Assembly: GCA_016712145.1 (NCBI GenBank)
Contig: JADJRO010000001.1
Coordinates: 372,001-436,000 of the forward strand
DNA from: Saprospiraceae bacterium
GTDB taxonomy: Bacteria > Bacteroidota > Bacteroidia > Chitinophagales > Saprospiraceae
Direction of reading: 5' to 3'
Length of the DNA stretch: 64,000 nt
In this document: positions 26,516-35,434 of the stretch, piece by piece
Layout: every line of letters begins with the position of its first letter
Position numbering within the stretch: the first letter of the stretch is position 1
Translations under genes and position numbers: made by a program
The notes under the pieces: generated by a model
The model's database searches: none
Seen by the model: only the letters and a program-made list of their open reading frames with translations
What the model was told of the DNA's origin: nothing

Positions 26516-29029
26516 ATGACAAAAAACAGGACTTACACAATTCTGATTTTGTTTTTATTGTCTTTTGCAATAAAAGCGCAAGAGGTTGATGGGCCTTATT
26601 TAGTGTTTAAACTACTAAGAAACAGCTCTGTAAGTTACCTTCCCAATACCTACCAAAAAGACCGGGTTGTTCAGGATTCCACCAAACATGGTTTAATTTC
26701 TTTATTGGGCACCAAAAGTGACCCGGAAGTTAAGTATGAAGCCTATACAGGCTTTATAGGTCGGGATACAGCAGTTACCAAATATAAGGATTACTATGGC
26801 CGGATTAAGTATTTGAGTTTTGTGTTTATCGTAAGCAATTCAACCATAGACTTAGTATCTGATGCGTATGTTGCTTATAAAAATGATGGCAATCAGGATG
26901 TGTATCCATTGGCGAATGACATCAGTTCGATTGGTTCACCAGCAACTGATTATTTGAGAATAACTGCAATCACAGCATCCAGCCGATTGATTGCTTCCAG
27001 ACCGGACCCATTTACCATTCGTTTTAAACCCATAACAGATTCCGTTGGAGTTGGCTATATCAGTTATACAGTCTGTGATACCTTTAATACCTGCAATGAA
27101 AGCAGCATTGTAGTTACCGTTGTTGATACTAATAATTTAAACAGTGACACCTTGTTGTTGGGTACTCCAAAAGCAACACTTAAATTAGTTTCTTTTCCGC
27201 TACCTGGTTTTTCTATAACTACTCAGCCTAAAAAAGGCACACTAGATATCGTTAATGCTCAAGTAGTTTCATATAAACCCTATTCAAGTTTTGTGGGCAA
27301 CGATACCTTCGTTTTAACAAAGGCTAATTTGCACCGCACCGTGATTATGGAGGTCTATAACCTCAAAACGCCCAGCAAGATTACCGTTGATGACGTTGTT
27401 TTTACTCCAAAAGATACCGCTGTTACATTCAATGTAGCTCTTAATGATATTACAGATGATTATCCATTTTTAATCTCTCAGCGGCCTTCCAGAGGTACTT
27501 TAGATTCATTAAATACAAAAGGCGATTTTAAATACACTCCCGAACCAGGCTATGAGGGCGTACAAACATTTATTTACAAAGTGTGTCCACAGGGTTTGTG
27601 TGAGTACGGCGAAGTCAAGTTATTTGTTGGTAACTGGCAACCGGATACTCGTACGGATTACCATTTTAATACCTTCAAGAATGTGCCCTTGGTTTTTAGT
27701 TATTCCATCCCTATTGATGCCTATAACTTTAAAATCAGTCCACAAGATTCAACTTTTGTAAAATATTATCCCGGCTATGATACGGTAGCTTTGGAATATA
27801 CCATCAGTCCGACAACTACTTGTAGAGATACGGTTTCGGGTTATAATTTATTGATCTATTTTCCTCCTCGCAATTACGCAGGCAACGACAACATCCAACT
27901 CAGCTATTGCATTCCAAATACAAATCAATGCGTTGAAGTTCAGTGTGCTATAGAAATAAAAGACATATATCAGGGGGAGCGAAATAAATGCGAGTACCAA
28001 TGTGCTGGAGATTGCGTTTGGCCCGGCGATGTGAATTTGGATGGGGAAGTCAGCATGAAGGATTTTCTTCAAGTTGGCTATCACCTGGGTATGAACGGTA
28101 GTACCAGACCTACTGGTGCTCCAACAGAATTTAGAGCCATTCAGTCCTCAGATTGGAATGGTTTGATGCCATCTTCTGACGTTAATTACAAGCACGCAGA
28201 TACCGATGGCAATGGACTGGTAAACTGTTCAGATACCGTTAGCATTTCCGGTTTTTATAAAAAGCAACATTCTCTGGTAGCAAAACCCATTTACGATCGA
28301 GGTGATTTTCCATTTAAACTTAAGTTACTCAATCCGGGTGTGCAAATCGGTCAACGGGCATTTTTTGAAGTCCAGTTAGGCGATGCATCCAATCCGGTAA
28401 TCAATTTAGGAGGCTACTCGTATGATTTAGACTATAATGTAGACGTGGTCGATGAAGCCAGTTTACGGGTTGATTTTTACGAACAGGGATGGGCCACTTT
28501 AAACAGTGCCTTGATGCACATGTACAAAAAACCCTGGAACGGACGCCTCGAAAGTGGTTTTGTTCGCTCAAACGGTAAAAAAGTAAGCGGTCGCGGAGGT
28601 GTTGAGGTACTTTCATTTATAGTTGAAGATGATTTGAATGGCTTCCGTAAAGATCATGACATTTACCACATCCCATTTTACATTTCCAATATATTAGTGC
28701 TCAATTCAGATGGTAATTATGTGAAATTAGATGATCATATTGCATATCTGGATATCACAAAAAATACAAACCAGCATGTTCTTAATCCAAATGATTTGGT
28801 AGTCTATCCAAATCCGGCAACTGATTATTTAAATATGCATTTAAATGGCAGCAATGAATTAAAATCTGTAACTGTTTTTTCACTGGACGGAACTATGTTA
28901 AAAAATATTCAGCTTGTTGATAAAAAACATCAGCTTTTAGATTTACAGGAATTGCAAAATGGCTTATATTTGCTGAAGGTTGAAACCAATTTAGGACCGA
29001 TCACTAAAAAGATCGAAATTATCAGATAA
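26516..29029 (+). CDS. Large secreted protein with Ig-like repeats, dockerin-like segment and T9SS domain
   Basis: About 837 residues. The ATG at 26516 (MTKNRTYTILILFLLSFAIKAQ) gives a good signal peptide. At least three cadherin/Ig-like repeats follow (for example NDITDDYPFLIS, YTPEPGYEGVQTFIYKV). Near residue 500, GDVNLDGEVSMKDFLQVGYHLG and about 45 residues later DTDGNGLVNCSDTVSISG form a dockerin-like pair of calcium loops. A beta domain (about 590-750) resembles cohesin-type folds. YPNPATDYLNMHL opens the T9SS sorting domain. Probably a cell-surface or adhesive protein; no enzyme domain seen. Confidence 0.8.
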   Translation: MTKNRTYTILILFLLSFAIKAQEVDGPYLVFKLLRNSSVSYLPNTYQKDRVVQDSTKHGLISLLGTKSDPEVKYEAYTGFIGRDTAVTKYKDYYGRIKYLSFVFIVSNSTIDLVSDAYVAYKNDGNQDVYPLANDISSIGSPATDYLRITAITASSRLIASRPDPFTIRFKPITDSVGVGYISYTVCDTFNTCNESSIVVTVVDTNNLNSDTLLLGTPKATLKLVSFPLPGFSITTQPKKGTLDIVNAQVVSYKPYSSFVGNDTFVLTKANLHRTVIMEVYNLKTPSKITVDDVVFTPKDTAVTFNVALNDITDDYPFLISQRPSRGTLDSLNTKGDFKYTPEPGYEGVQTFIYKVCPQGLCEYGEVKLFVGNWQPDTRTDYHFNTFKNVPLVFSYSIPIDAYNFKISPQDSTFVKYYPGYDTVALEYTISPTTTCRDTVSGYNLLIYFPPRNYAGNDNIQLSYCIPNTNQCVEVQCAIEIKDIYQGERNKCEYQCAGDCVWPGDVNLDGEVSMKDFLQVGYHLGMNGSTRPTGAPTEFRAIQSSDWNGLMPSSDVNYKHADTDGNGLVNCSDTVSISGFYKKQHSLVAKPIYDRGDFPFKLKLLNPGVQIGQRAFFEVQLGDASNPVINLGGYSYDLDYNVDVVDEASLRVDFYEQGWATLNSALMHMYKKPWNGRLESGFVRSNGKKVSGRGGVEVLSFIVEDDLNGFRKDHDIYHIPFYISNILVLNSDGNYVKLDDHIAYLDITKNTNQHVLNPNDLVVYPNPATDYLNMHLNGSNELKSVTVFSLDGTMLKNIQLVDKKHQLLDLQELQNGLYLLKVETNLGPITKKIEIIR

Positions 29030-29070
29030 TCCCTGTTTTTATATAACCAGTTTTAATCTAAAATTGTTAG

Positions 29071-29104
29071 AATAAATAAGCCCCGTAAGGGGCTTGTTTA
29101 TTTT
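29071..29104. terminator. Bidirectional intrinsic terminator
   Basis: AAGCCCC-GTAA-GGGGCTT with flanking A/T extending the stem to about 14 bp with one mismatch, ending TTTATTTT. It sits between the converging Ig-like gene and LytTR regulator gene. Confidence 0.8.
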
Positions 29105-29130
29105 AGGTGGTAAGCATTTAACATCAGGAA

Positions 29131-29850
29131 TTAAATCTTCTTAAGATTTATCATGCGATTTACATTGTCAGAATAATTGCTGCCTATTGGTATTTCTTTT
29201 ACTTGTCCTTTTACATAAATGTCCACATCGTTTGAATGAATTGCATCTATTTTATGGATATTGACAATATAAGACCGGTGAACCCGGATGAAGCTGTGGT
29301 CGGGTAATTTTTCTTCCAGTGATTTCATGGTTTGCAAGGTGATGATTCTCGTTTGATCCGTATAAATGATCACATAGTCTTTTAATCCTTCAAAATACAG
29401 GATGTCATCATAATTTAATTTTATGAGTTTTTTATCAGATTTTACAAAGATGAAATCTTGTTTATCGTACGGTTTTGAATCTGGTTTTTCTTCAGGATTA
29501 TTGAGTTGAGGAATTTTATTGATGGCCTTTAGAAAGCGATTAAAATCAATCGGTTTTAGTAAATAATCAACTGCATTGAGTTCGAATCCTTCGACTGCAA
29601 ATTCAGGATAGGCGGTTGTAAAAATAAATTTAGGAGGATGTAACAAACTTTTAATAAGCTCGATGCCATTCATTTGAGGCATTTGTACATCAACCAGTAA
29701 CAGGTCTATAGTTTGTTGGTTTAATATTCGGTTCGCGTCTAAAGCATTGTAGCATTTGCCAATTAATTCCAATTGTGGGATCTGATTGACATACGTTTCA
29801 AGTATTTCTACTGCAAGGGGTTCGTCATCTACGATCAAGGTCTTTATCAT
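29131..29850 (-). CDS. LytTR-family response regulator
   Basis: About 239 residues. The ATG at 29850 (MIKTLIVDDEPLAVEIL) is the best start; another lies 12 bases upstream. The receiver domain shows VDDEP, the phospho-acceptor Asp in LLVDVQMPQMNG (about 55) and the conserved Lys in LKPIDF. The C-terminal LytTR DNA-binding domain covers about 135-239 (HSFIRVHRSYIVNIHKID). It overlaps the end of its histidine kinase gene by 26 bases, so they act as a pair. Target genes unknown. Confidence 0.92.
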   Translation of the reverse strand: MIKTLIVDDEPLAVEILETYVNQIPQLELIGKCYNALDANRILNQQTIDLLLVDVQMPQMNGIELIKSLLHPPKFIFTTAYPEFAVEGFELNAVDYLLKPIDFNRFLKAINKIPQLNNPEEKPDSKPYDKQDFIFVKSDKKLIKLNYDDILYFEGLKDYVIIYTDQTRIITLQTMKSLEEKLPDHSFIRVHRSYIVNIHKIDAIHSNDVDIYVKGQVKEIPIGSNYSDNVNRMINLKKI

Positions 29851-30910
29851 ATGGTATTTCATTTAATTTTACTTTAAGTGTTACAGAAAAATAATCGGCT
29901 TGATCATCAATCTGTAAGTTAAATCGATCTGGATAAATCAATTCCAGACGTTTTTTTACATTGGCCAAACCAACACCACCCGTTTTACCGGACAAGCTGA
30001 GTCCCGGTGTTGGCAGCGGTTTGGAATTTGTGACTTTAAATACGATAGAGCCATTTATTAATTTTGCCTGAATGTCTATGTATGACTTTTCCAAGCTGGC
30101 TTGTAGTCCATGTTTAAAGCTGTTTTCGACAAAAGGAATTAATAGAAGGGGAGCAAGTTTTTTCGTATAGAGTTCTTGATCAAAATGTAATGAAATCTGA
30201 TTATCTGAAATGTGTCTTATTTTTTCAATTTCAATGTAATTTTCAATGTATTGAAATTCTTTTTCCAGGTAAACTTCAGATTCATTGCATTCATACAACA
30301 TATATCGCATCATGTCTGAAAGTTTCAAAACGATCTGAGGTGCTAAATCAGATTTTTTAAGTGTCAGTGCGTATAAATTGTTTAAGGTATTAAATAAGAA
30401 ATGCGGATTGATTTGATTTTTAAGTGATTGCAATTCCGTTTCCATATTTTTAGCGACGAGCTCATTTTTTTCACTTTGAATTTTAAGCCATTCCAATGGA
30501 ATTCGTACCAATGAAGATAATGCGGTTACAATCACAAGATTTATAAAATGAAAATGTGCTTGAACTAAGGGGTTGTGATTATGGGTGGCATAATCATTCC
30601 GGATCCAGACATTAAAAAGTGTGATAAAAGGAGTTAATAGTAGAGAAATACCAATTAATAATGCCAAATAGCTAAAAATTGATTGTCTCAACATAAACTT
30701 TGGAAGCAAAATTTTAAGATTTATGGTTACGGCAATCAAAAAGATTAATGTATTCCCTGCAGACCAAAGTAAGGCCTTGGTAAGCGGTATTTCATCCGGG
30801 CTGAAATAAAAATTTAAGGCGTAAAACACCAACCAAAAGATGGTTTGGGTCCAGTATTTTGAAAAACCGGACTCCTGATAGATTTTTGAGTAAAAATTCA
30901 TAAAAATCAA
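29825..30910 (-). CDS. LytS-like sensor histidine kinase
   Basis: 361 residues. Four membrane segments occupy residues 20-140. The His_kinase domain contains SLKNQINPHFLFNTLNNLYAL with the phospho-acceptor His near residue 176, and a HATPase region with LLLIPFVENSFKHGLQ (N box) and GGVGLANVKKRLELIY (G box). It is the usual partner of LytTR regulators and overlaps that gene downstream. The signal sensed is unknown. An ATG at 30901 (MNFYSKIY) could be the start instead. Confidence 0.92.
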   Translation of the reverse strand: MIFMNFYSKIYQESGFSKYWTQTIFWLVFYALNFYFSPDEIPLTKALLWSAGNTLIFLIAVTINLKILLPKFMLRQSIFSYLALLIGISLLLTPFITLFNVWIRNDYATHNHNPLVQAHFHFINLVIVTALSSLVRIPLEWLKIQSEKNELVAKNMETELQSLKNQINPHFLFNTLNNLYALTLKKSDLAPQIVLKLSDMMRYMLYECNESEVYLEKEFQYIENYIEIEKIRHISDNQISLHFDQELYTKKLAPLLLIPFVENSFKHGLQASLEKSYIDIQAKLINGSIVFKVTNSKPLPTPGLSLSGKTGGVGLANVKKRLELIYPDRFNLQIDDQADYFSVTLKVKLNEIPYDKDLDRR

Positions 30911-31049
30911 GCTAAAAGTAGCTGTATTTAGAAATTGAATTGATAATTTTCGATTTTAACCAGAGAATAAAGGATAAAACGGTGTTTAAATCGGATTTAT
31001 CAAAACTTATAGGATTTATAACCGTTTAGGAATTATTATTTATTGAATC

Positions 31050-31622
31050 GTGACAGACTTAAAAAATCATAGTTTAAAAGAGCATTACAAAGCAATTTTG
31101 GAAGCAATTGGCGAAGACGCTAACAGGGAAGGGCTTGCTAAAACTCCTGAGCGTGCTGCCAAAGCCATGGAATTCTTTACCCAAGGGTATAGCCAGGATG
31201 CTGAAGCGGCTTTAAAATCAGCCTTATTTAAAGAAAACTACAGTGAAATGGTCCTTGTTAAAGACATTGAACTGTATAGTTTGTGTGAACACCATTTGTT
31301 GCCTTTTTTTGGTAAAGCACACATTGCCTACATTCCAGGGGATTGCATCGTAGGATTGAGTAAATTGCCCAGAGTGGTAGATATTTTTTCCCGAAGATTG
31401 CAGGTGCAGGAACGCCTTACACATGAGATTTTAGACTGTATTCAAAAAACAATGAAACCTATTGGTGCGGCTATCGTAATTGAAGCTCGTCACATGTGTA
31501 TGATGATGCGTGGAGTTCAAAAACAGAATTCCATTACAACCACTTCTGCGTTTACAGGGATCTTTAGAAATGTTGAAACGCGAAGTGAATTTTTAAACTT
31601 GATTCATTCAAAATCTATATGA
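31050..31622 (+). CDS. folE: GTP cyclohydrolase I
   Basis: Converts GTP to dihydroneopterin triphosphate, the first step to folate or queuosine-type pterins. 190 residues with zinc ligands in LCEHHLLPFFGKAHIAYIP (about 71-77) and RHMCMMMRG (Cys about 151). GLSKLPRVVDIFSRRLQVQERLT is the core signature. The start is GTG at 31050; no ATG precedes these motifs in frame. It overlaps fabD by four bases (ATGA), so the two are translationally coupled. Confidence 0.95.
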   Translation: MTDLKNHSLKEHYKAILEAIGEDANREGLAKTPERAAKAMEFFTQGYSQDAEAALKSALFKENYSEMVLVKDIELYSLCEHHLLPFFGKAHIAYIPGDCIVGLSKLPRVVDIFSRRLQVQERLTHEILDCIQKTMKPIGAAIVIEARHMCMMMRGVQKQNSITTTSAFTGIFRNVETRSEFLNLIHSKSI

Positions 31623-32515
31623 GTTTAGAAACAAAAACTGCATTTATTTTTCCGGGACAAGCCAGTCAGTTTCAAGGCATGGGAAAAGATCTTTATGAGA
31701 CACATAAAGCTGCGCGGAAATTATTTGATGAAGCAAACAGCATTCTGGGATATAAAATTACCGATGTAATGTTTGAAGGAACGGAAGAAGAACTTAAGGA
31801 GACAAAAATTACACAGCCGTCTGTTTTTTTACATTCAGTAATTAAGGCCATTGTTCTGGGAGAGCATATACCATTCAAAGCAGTTGCGGGCCATTCTTTA
31901 GGAGAATTTTCTGCCCTGGTAGCCGCAAAGGTGATTGATTTTAAAACAGCTTTGGAGTTGGTACAATTGCGTGCATTTGCCATGCAGAAAGCCTGTGAAA
32001 CCAATCCGGGTACCATGGCTGCTATTGTCGGAGTAGAGGATTCAAAAATAGAAGAAATTTGCAAAGCAATGTCTGAACACATTGTCGTTGCTGCAAATTA
32101 TAATTGTCCGGGCCAATTGGTCATTTCTGGAAGTATTGCAGGCATTTCGGCTATTGAAAAAAATATGATTGAAGCGGGTGCGAAGCGGTTTATTCTATTA
32201 GCAGTTGGTGGAGCTTTTCACAGTCCGTTAATGGAACCGGCTCGTGTTGAATTAGCAGAAGCCATTGAAAAATTGCATTTTAATGATGCGCACGTACCGA
32301 TTTATCAGAATGTTGATGCACTTCCGTATCTGGAATCAGATAAAATCAAGAAAAATCTAATTCTTCAATTAACCTCACCGGTTCGTTGGACTCAAACCAT
32401 GAATCACATGATAGCAGATGGGATCCAAAATTTTTATGAGGTTGGTGGCAATGGCACGGTGTTGAGTGGATTTTTAAAACGAATCAATCGGGAATTACCT
32501 ATCAGCAGTTTGTAA
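31619..32515 (+). CDS. fabD: Malonyl-CoA:ACP transacylase
   Basis: Loads malonyl groups onto acyl carrier protein for fatty acid synthesis. 298 residues: FPGQASQFQGMG at the start, the nucleophile serine in GHSLGEFSALVAA (about 92), and the catalytic His in GGAFHSPLM (about 201). NYNCPGQLVISG is also typical. Middle of the folE-fabD-yqgE cluster, overlapping both neighbours by one to four bases. Confidence 0.95.
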   Translation: MSLETKTAFIFPGQASQFQGMGKDLYETHKAARKLFDEANSILGYKITDVMFEGTEEELKETKITQPSVFLHSVIKAIVLGEHIPFKAVAGHSLGEFSALVAAKVIDFKTALELVQLRAFAMQKACETNPGTMAAIVGVEDSKIEEICKAMSEHIVVAANYNCPGQLVISGSIAGISAIEKNMIEAGAKRFILLAVGGAFHSPLMEPARVELAEAIEKLHFNDAHVPIYQNVDALPYLESDKIKKNLILQLTSPVRWTQTMNHMIADGIQNFYEVGGNGTVLSGFLKRINRELPISSL

Positions 32516-33087
32516 TGAATCATCGAATTGAATCCCGGTCTGTTGAAACTGGTAAACTGTTAATTGCAGAACCCTTTATGTTGGATCCCCATTTCAAGCG
32601 ATCCGTAGTTTTGCTAGCTGACCATGATAAAGATGAGGGAACTGTTGGTTTTATTCTCAATCGAAAAACAGGTTTAAAATTAAATGAACTAACTGAAGAT
32701 TTTGGAGAATTTGAAGCAGACGTTTTTTACGGTGGACCTGTTGACAATAACAGTATGTATTTTATACATACCGCAGGAAACATTCTTGACAATTCACTAG
32801 AAATATGTCCCGGTATTTATTGGAGTGGAGATTATGATAAGTTAAAAATTTTAATTGAATGTAAATTAATTACAACAGTAAGCATTCGATTTTATATTGG
32901 ATATAGTGGGTGGTCAGCCGGGCAATTGGAAGAAGAAATGAAAGATCCAGCATGGATCGTGTCTGATATGGACCCAAATTATTTGTATAAATCAAATCCA
33001 GAACAACTCTGGAAAGAAATATTGGATCAAATGGGCTATCATTTTAGCGCCATTGGTCGATTGGAAGGTGATGAATTAATGAATTAA
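32515..33087 (+). CDS. YqgE/AlgH family protein
   Basis: 190 residues matching the UPF0301 family: GKLLIAEPFMLDPHFKRSVVLL near the start, GTVGFILNR (about 45), FYGGPVDN (about 75) and GYSGWSAGQLEEEM (about 130). Function is poorly defined; a regulatory role was proposed for AlgH in pseudomonads. It overlaps fabD by one base (TAATG) and precedes the ABC-F gene by nine bases. Confidence 0.92.
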   Translation: MNHRIESRSVETGKLLIAEPFMLDPHFKRSVVLLADHDKDEGTVGFILNRKTGLKLNELTEDFGEFEADVFYGGPVDNNSMYFIHTAGNILDNSLEICPGIYWSGDYDKLKILIECKLITTVSIRFYIGYSGWSAGQLEEEMKDPAWIVSDMDPNYLYKSNPEQLWKEILDQMGYHFSAIGRLEGDELMN

Positions 33088-33096
33088 ATGTAACAA

Positions 33097-34986
33097 GTGG
33101 TCCGATTTCAAAATGTAAGTTTATTTTTTGGGGAAAGAGTTTTATTTGATCAAATTTCTTTTACCCTTTCAGCTGGTGAAAAGCTTGCCGTTTGTGGACG
33201 GAATGGTACCGGTAAATCAACGTTGTTTAAATTAATGTTGAAGGAATTGATGCCTGATGGCGGCAGTATAGAATATATTGGAAATGTTAGTATAGGCATT
33301 CTTAAGCAGGAACTCCCACCCGATCGGGGCTTAGCATTGTTTGATGAAGTAAAAAGTTCATTTGCAGATATATCTACCCTAAAAGAGGAATACGATCAGC
33401 TTGAATACAAAATTAGTCACGCTCAAACTGATACCGATGATTTAATGGACATGATTCATCGGATGGAAGAAATTCGGGTACGTTTAGAACATTTAGACGT
33501 TGATAAACTGGATGGCAAAATTGAAAAAGTATTAATAGGACTTGGTTTTACAGCTGCTGATTTTGAACGTAAAATCAGTATGTTTAGTGGTGGGTGGCGA
33601 ATGCGTATCGAATTGGCAAAATTGCTTCTGTCAAAGCCAGATTTATTATTGCTGGATGAGCCTAACAATCACCTGGATATTGTTTCTATCAGATGGCTGG
33701 AAAAATACTTAAAAGAATATGAAGGTACAGTAATTATCATTTCGCATGATTTGAGTTTTATGGATCGTCTCGCCAATCGGATCATTGAAATCGATCGAGG
33801 TAAAATTTATGATTATAAAGGCAATTATTCAAGCTATAAATTATATCGTGCCGAACGTAAACAAATTGAGTTAAATGAATACAAGGCGCAGCAGAAAATA
33901 ATTCAGCAAAAAGAAATGTTGATCGAAAAATTCAGATACAAAGCGAGCAAAGCCTCATTTGCACAGTCGCTGATTACTGAATTAAACAGAATGGATAAAA
34001 AGGAACTGCCTGAAGAAGAAATAGGAAGTATCAAATTGCGTTTTAAGAGCTCACAGAAAAGTGGCAATAAGGTTTTAGAAGTTAAAGATCTTAGTAAATC
34101 CTTTGGAGACAAAGAAGTTTTAAAGCAGATTAATTATTTTCTTGAACGAGGACATAAAATCAGTTTAATTGGAGCAAATGGAAATGGTAAAACTACTTTA
34201 GTTAAAATGATTGTTGGTGATCTTGAATCTTCGGGGGGTACCATTGAGTTTGGTCACAACGTGAAGATTGGTTATTACGCGCAAGAATCAGAAGACACCC
34301 TAAACAGAATGGAGACCGCACTTGAAACAGTTGAAAACTATTCAATTCCTGAAATGCGGACCCAGGTTCGAAAAATTCTAGGAGGTTTAGGGTTTGCAGG
34401 AGAGGAAGCTGAGAAAAAAATTGCTGTTTTATCGGGAGGGGAGAAAGCAAGAATTCGATTGGCTAAGCTCATTGTGAATGAACACAATTTATTAATTCTT
34501 GATGAACCTACACACCATTTAGATTTAGCGTCCAAAGAAAAGTTGAAGGATGCTTTAAAAAATTATGATGGTACAGTATTGATCGTTTCCCACGACCGTG
34601 ATTTTTTAAAAGAGTTAGCAGATAAAACGATTCTTTTTGAAAATAAAGGAATTACAGTATTTGAAGGGGATATTGATTATTATTTAGAGAAAACTGAAGA
34701 GAATACAGTTTATGATTTGCCGGTAAAACAAGGAGAAAATAAATCGAATGCTGTAGTGGAGCTGGATTACAATGAACGAAAGAAAGCACAACGAAAAATC
34801 CAAAATTTAGAGCGCGATATCGAAAAATTTGAAGCCAGTTTATTGGAAATGCAAAAGAAAATGGAAGATCCTGAATTTTATCTATCTGCTGGAGCTGCCA
34901 AGCTTATGGAGGAGTATGATAGAGAAAAATTAAAATTAAAGGAGTGTATGGACTCCTGGGAAAACGTATCTAGTTTATTGGGATAG
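33097..34986 (+). CDS. ABC-F family ATPase (Uup/EttA-like)
   Basis: 629 residues with two ABC domains and no membrane segments. Domain one has GRNGTGKST, FSGGWRMRIELAKLL and LLLDEPNNHLD. Domain two has GANGNGKTT, LSGGEKARIRLAKLI and ILDEPTHHLD. A linker of charged helices (about 240-300) and a C-terminal coiled coil (about 560-625) fit Uup/YdiF-type proteins that act on ribosomes or DNA-linked processes. The start is GTG at 33097 (VVRFQNVSLFFG). The last gene of its cluster. Confidence 0.92.
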   Translation: MVRFQNVSLFFGERVLFDQISFTLSAGEKLAVCGRNGTGKSTLFKLMLKELMPDGGSIEYIGNVSIGILKQELPPDRGLALFDEVKSSFADISTLKEEYDQLEYKISHAQTDTDDLMDMIHRMEEIRVRLEHLDVDKLDGKIEKVLIGLGFTAADFERKISMFSGGWRMRIELAKLLLSKPDLLLLDEPNNHLDIVSIRWLEKYLKEYEGTVIIISHDLSFMDRLANRIIEIDRGKIYDYKGNYSSYKLYRAERKQIELNEYKAQQKIIQQKEMLIEKFRYKASKASFAQSLITELNRMDKKELPEEEIGSIKLRFKSSQKSGNKVLEVKDLSKSFGDKEVLKQINYFLERGHKISLIGANGNGKTTLVKMIVGDLESSGGTIEFGHNVKIGYYAQESEDTLNRMETALETVENYSIPEMRTQVRKILGGLGFAGEEAEKKIAVLSGGEKARIRLAKLIVNEHNLLILDEPTHHLDLASKEKLKDALKNYDGTVLIVSHDRDFLKELADKTILFENKGITVFEGDIDYYLEKTEENTVYDLPVKQGENKSNAVVELDYNERKKAQRKIQNLERDIEKFEASLLEMQKKMEDPEFYLSAGAAKLMEEYDREKLKLKECMDSWENVSSLLG

Positions 34987-34990
34987 AAAT

Positions 34991-35026
34991 AAAAAAAGGC
35001 CTTAAAGCCTATGCCTTAAAGCCTTT
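34991..35026 (-). terminator. Minus-strand intrinsic terminator
   Basis: On the minus strand AAAGGCTTTAAGGC (35013-35026) pairs with GCTTTAAGGCCTTT (34995-35008) over 14 bp with two G-T wobbles, loop ATAG, followed by T7. On the plus strand the same positions become A-C mismatches, so it is oriented for transcripts coming from the right. Confidence 0.65.
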
Positions 35027-35201
35027 GGTGTACTAGTCAGATACTTCTAAATCAAAACTATATTACTTAACAATTAAAAGAGACACTCTAAATAATCCAG
35101 AGGAGGACCACCGCTACATATTTTTAATTTCAAAGTATTATTTAGAAATTAGTTCGAAGCGCGAAGAAAGGATTTTGTTAAACCATCCCTGAAAGTCCCA
35201 T
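34991..35201 (-). ncRNA. Candidate small transcript or short-peptide gene
   Basis: A TATATTTG box (TAnnTTTG) on the minus strand at 35207-35214, about 200 bases of sequence with no long reading frame, then the minus-facing terminator at 34991-35026. Inside is a 19-codon frame from TTG at 35133 to 35074 (LKLKICSGGPPLDYLECLF), rich in Gly-Pro with two cysteines. There is no clear -33 element and no ATG, so this is a suggestion only. It could equally be the 3' untranslated tail of the two-component operon to its right. Confidence 0.25.
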
Positions 35202-35351
35202 GTTTACAAATATAACCAAACCTAAGATTTGTAAGATCGGTAGTCCTGCTCAACTGGATTCCATTTTTCAATATTCAAATCAAGCTTCCGTATTCATTAA
35301 CGTTTTAATGAACTGGATGATACAAAGGTCTAGTAATTATATAAGCTGCAC

Positions 35352-35416
35352 ATCAGGGTAAACCCTGATTTTTAAAAATCAGGGTTTACCCTGATTGGAG
35401 TCAGGGTAAACCCTGA
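35352..35416. repeat. 44-bp perfect palindrome plus third copy of a 16-bp core
   Basis: The core TCAGGGTAAACCCTGA is itself palindromic around AA. Copies lie at 35353-35368, 35379-35394 (inverted orientation, TT centre) and 35401-35416. Copies one and two with their flanks form an exact palindrome from 35352 to 35395 with no spacer. It lies 19 bases after the end of the NarX-like kinase gene, in a convergent intergenic region. Candidates are a REP-like element, an operator array or a termination/stability hairpin. Confidence 0.85.
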
Positions 35417-35434
35417 TTCCGCTAAGCTTGATTT

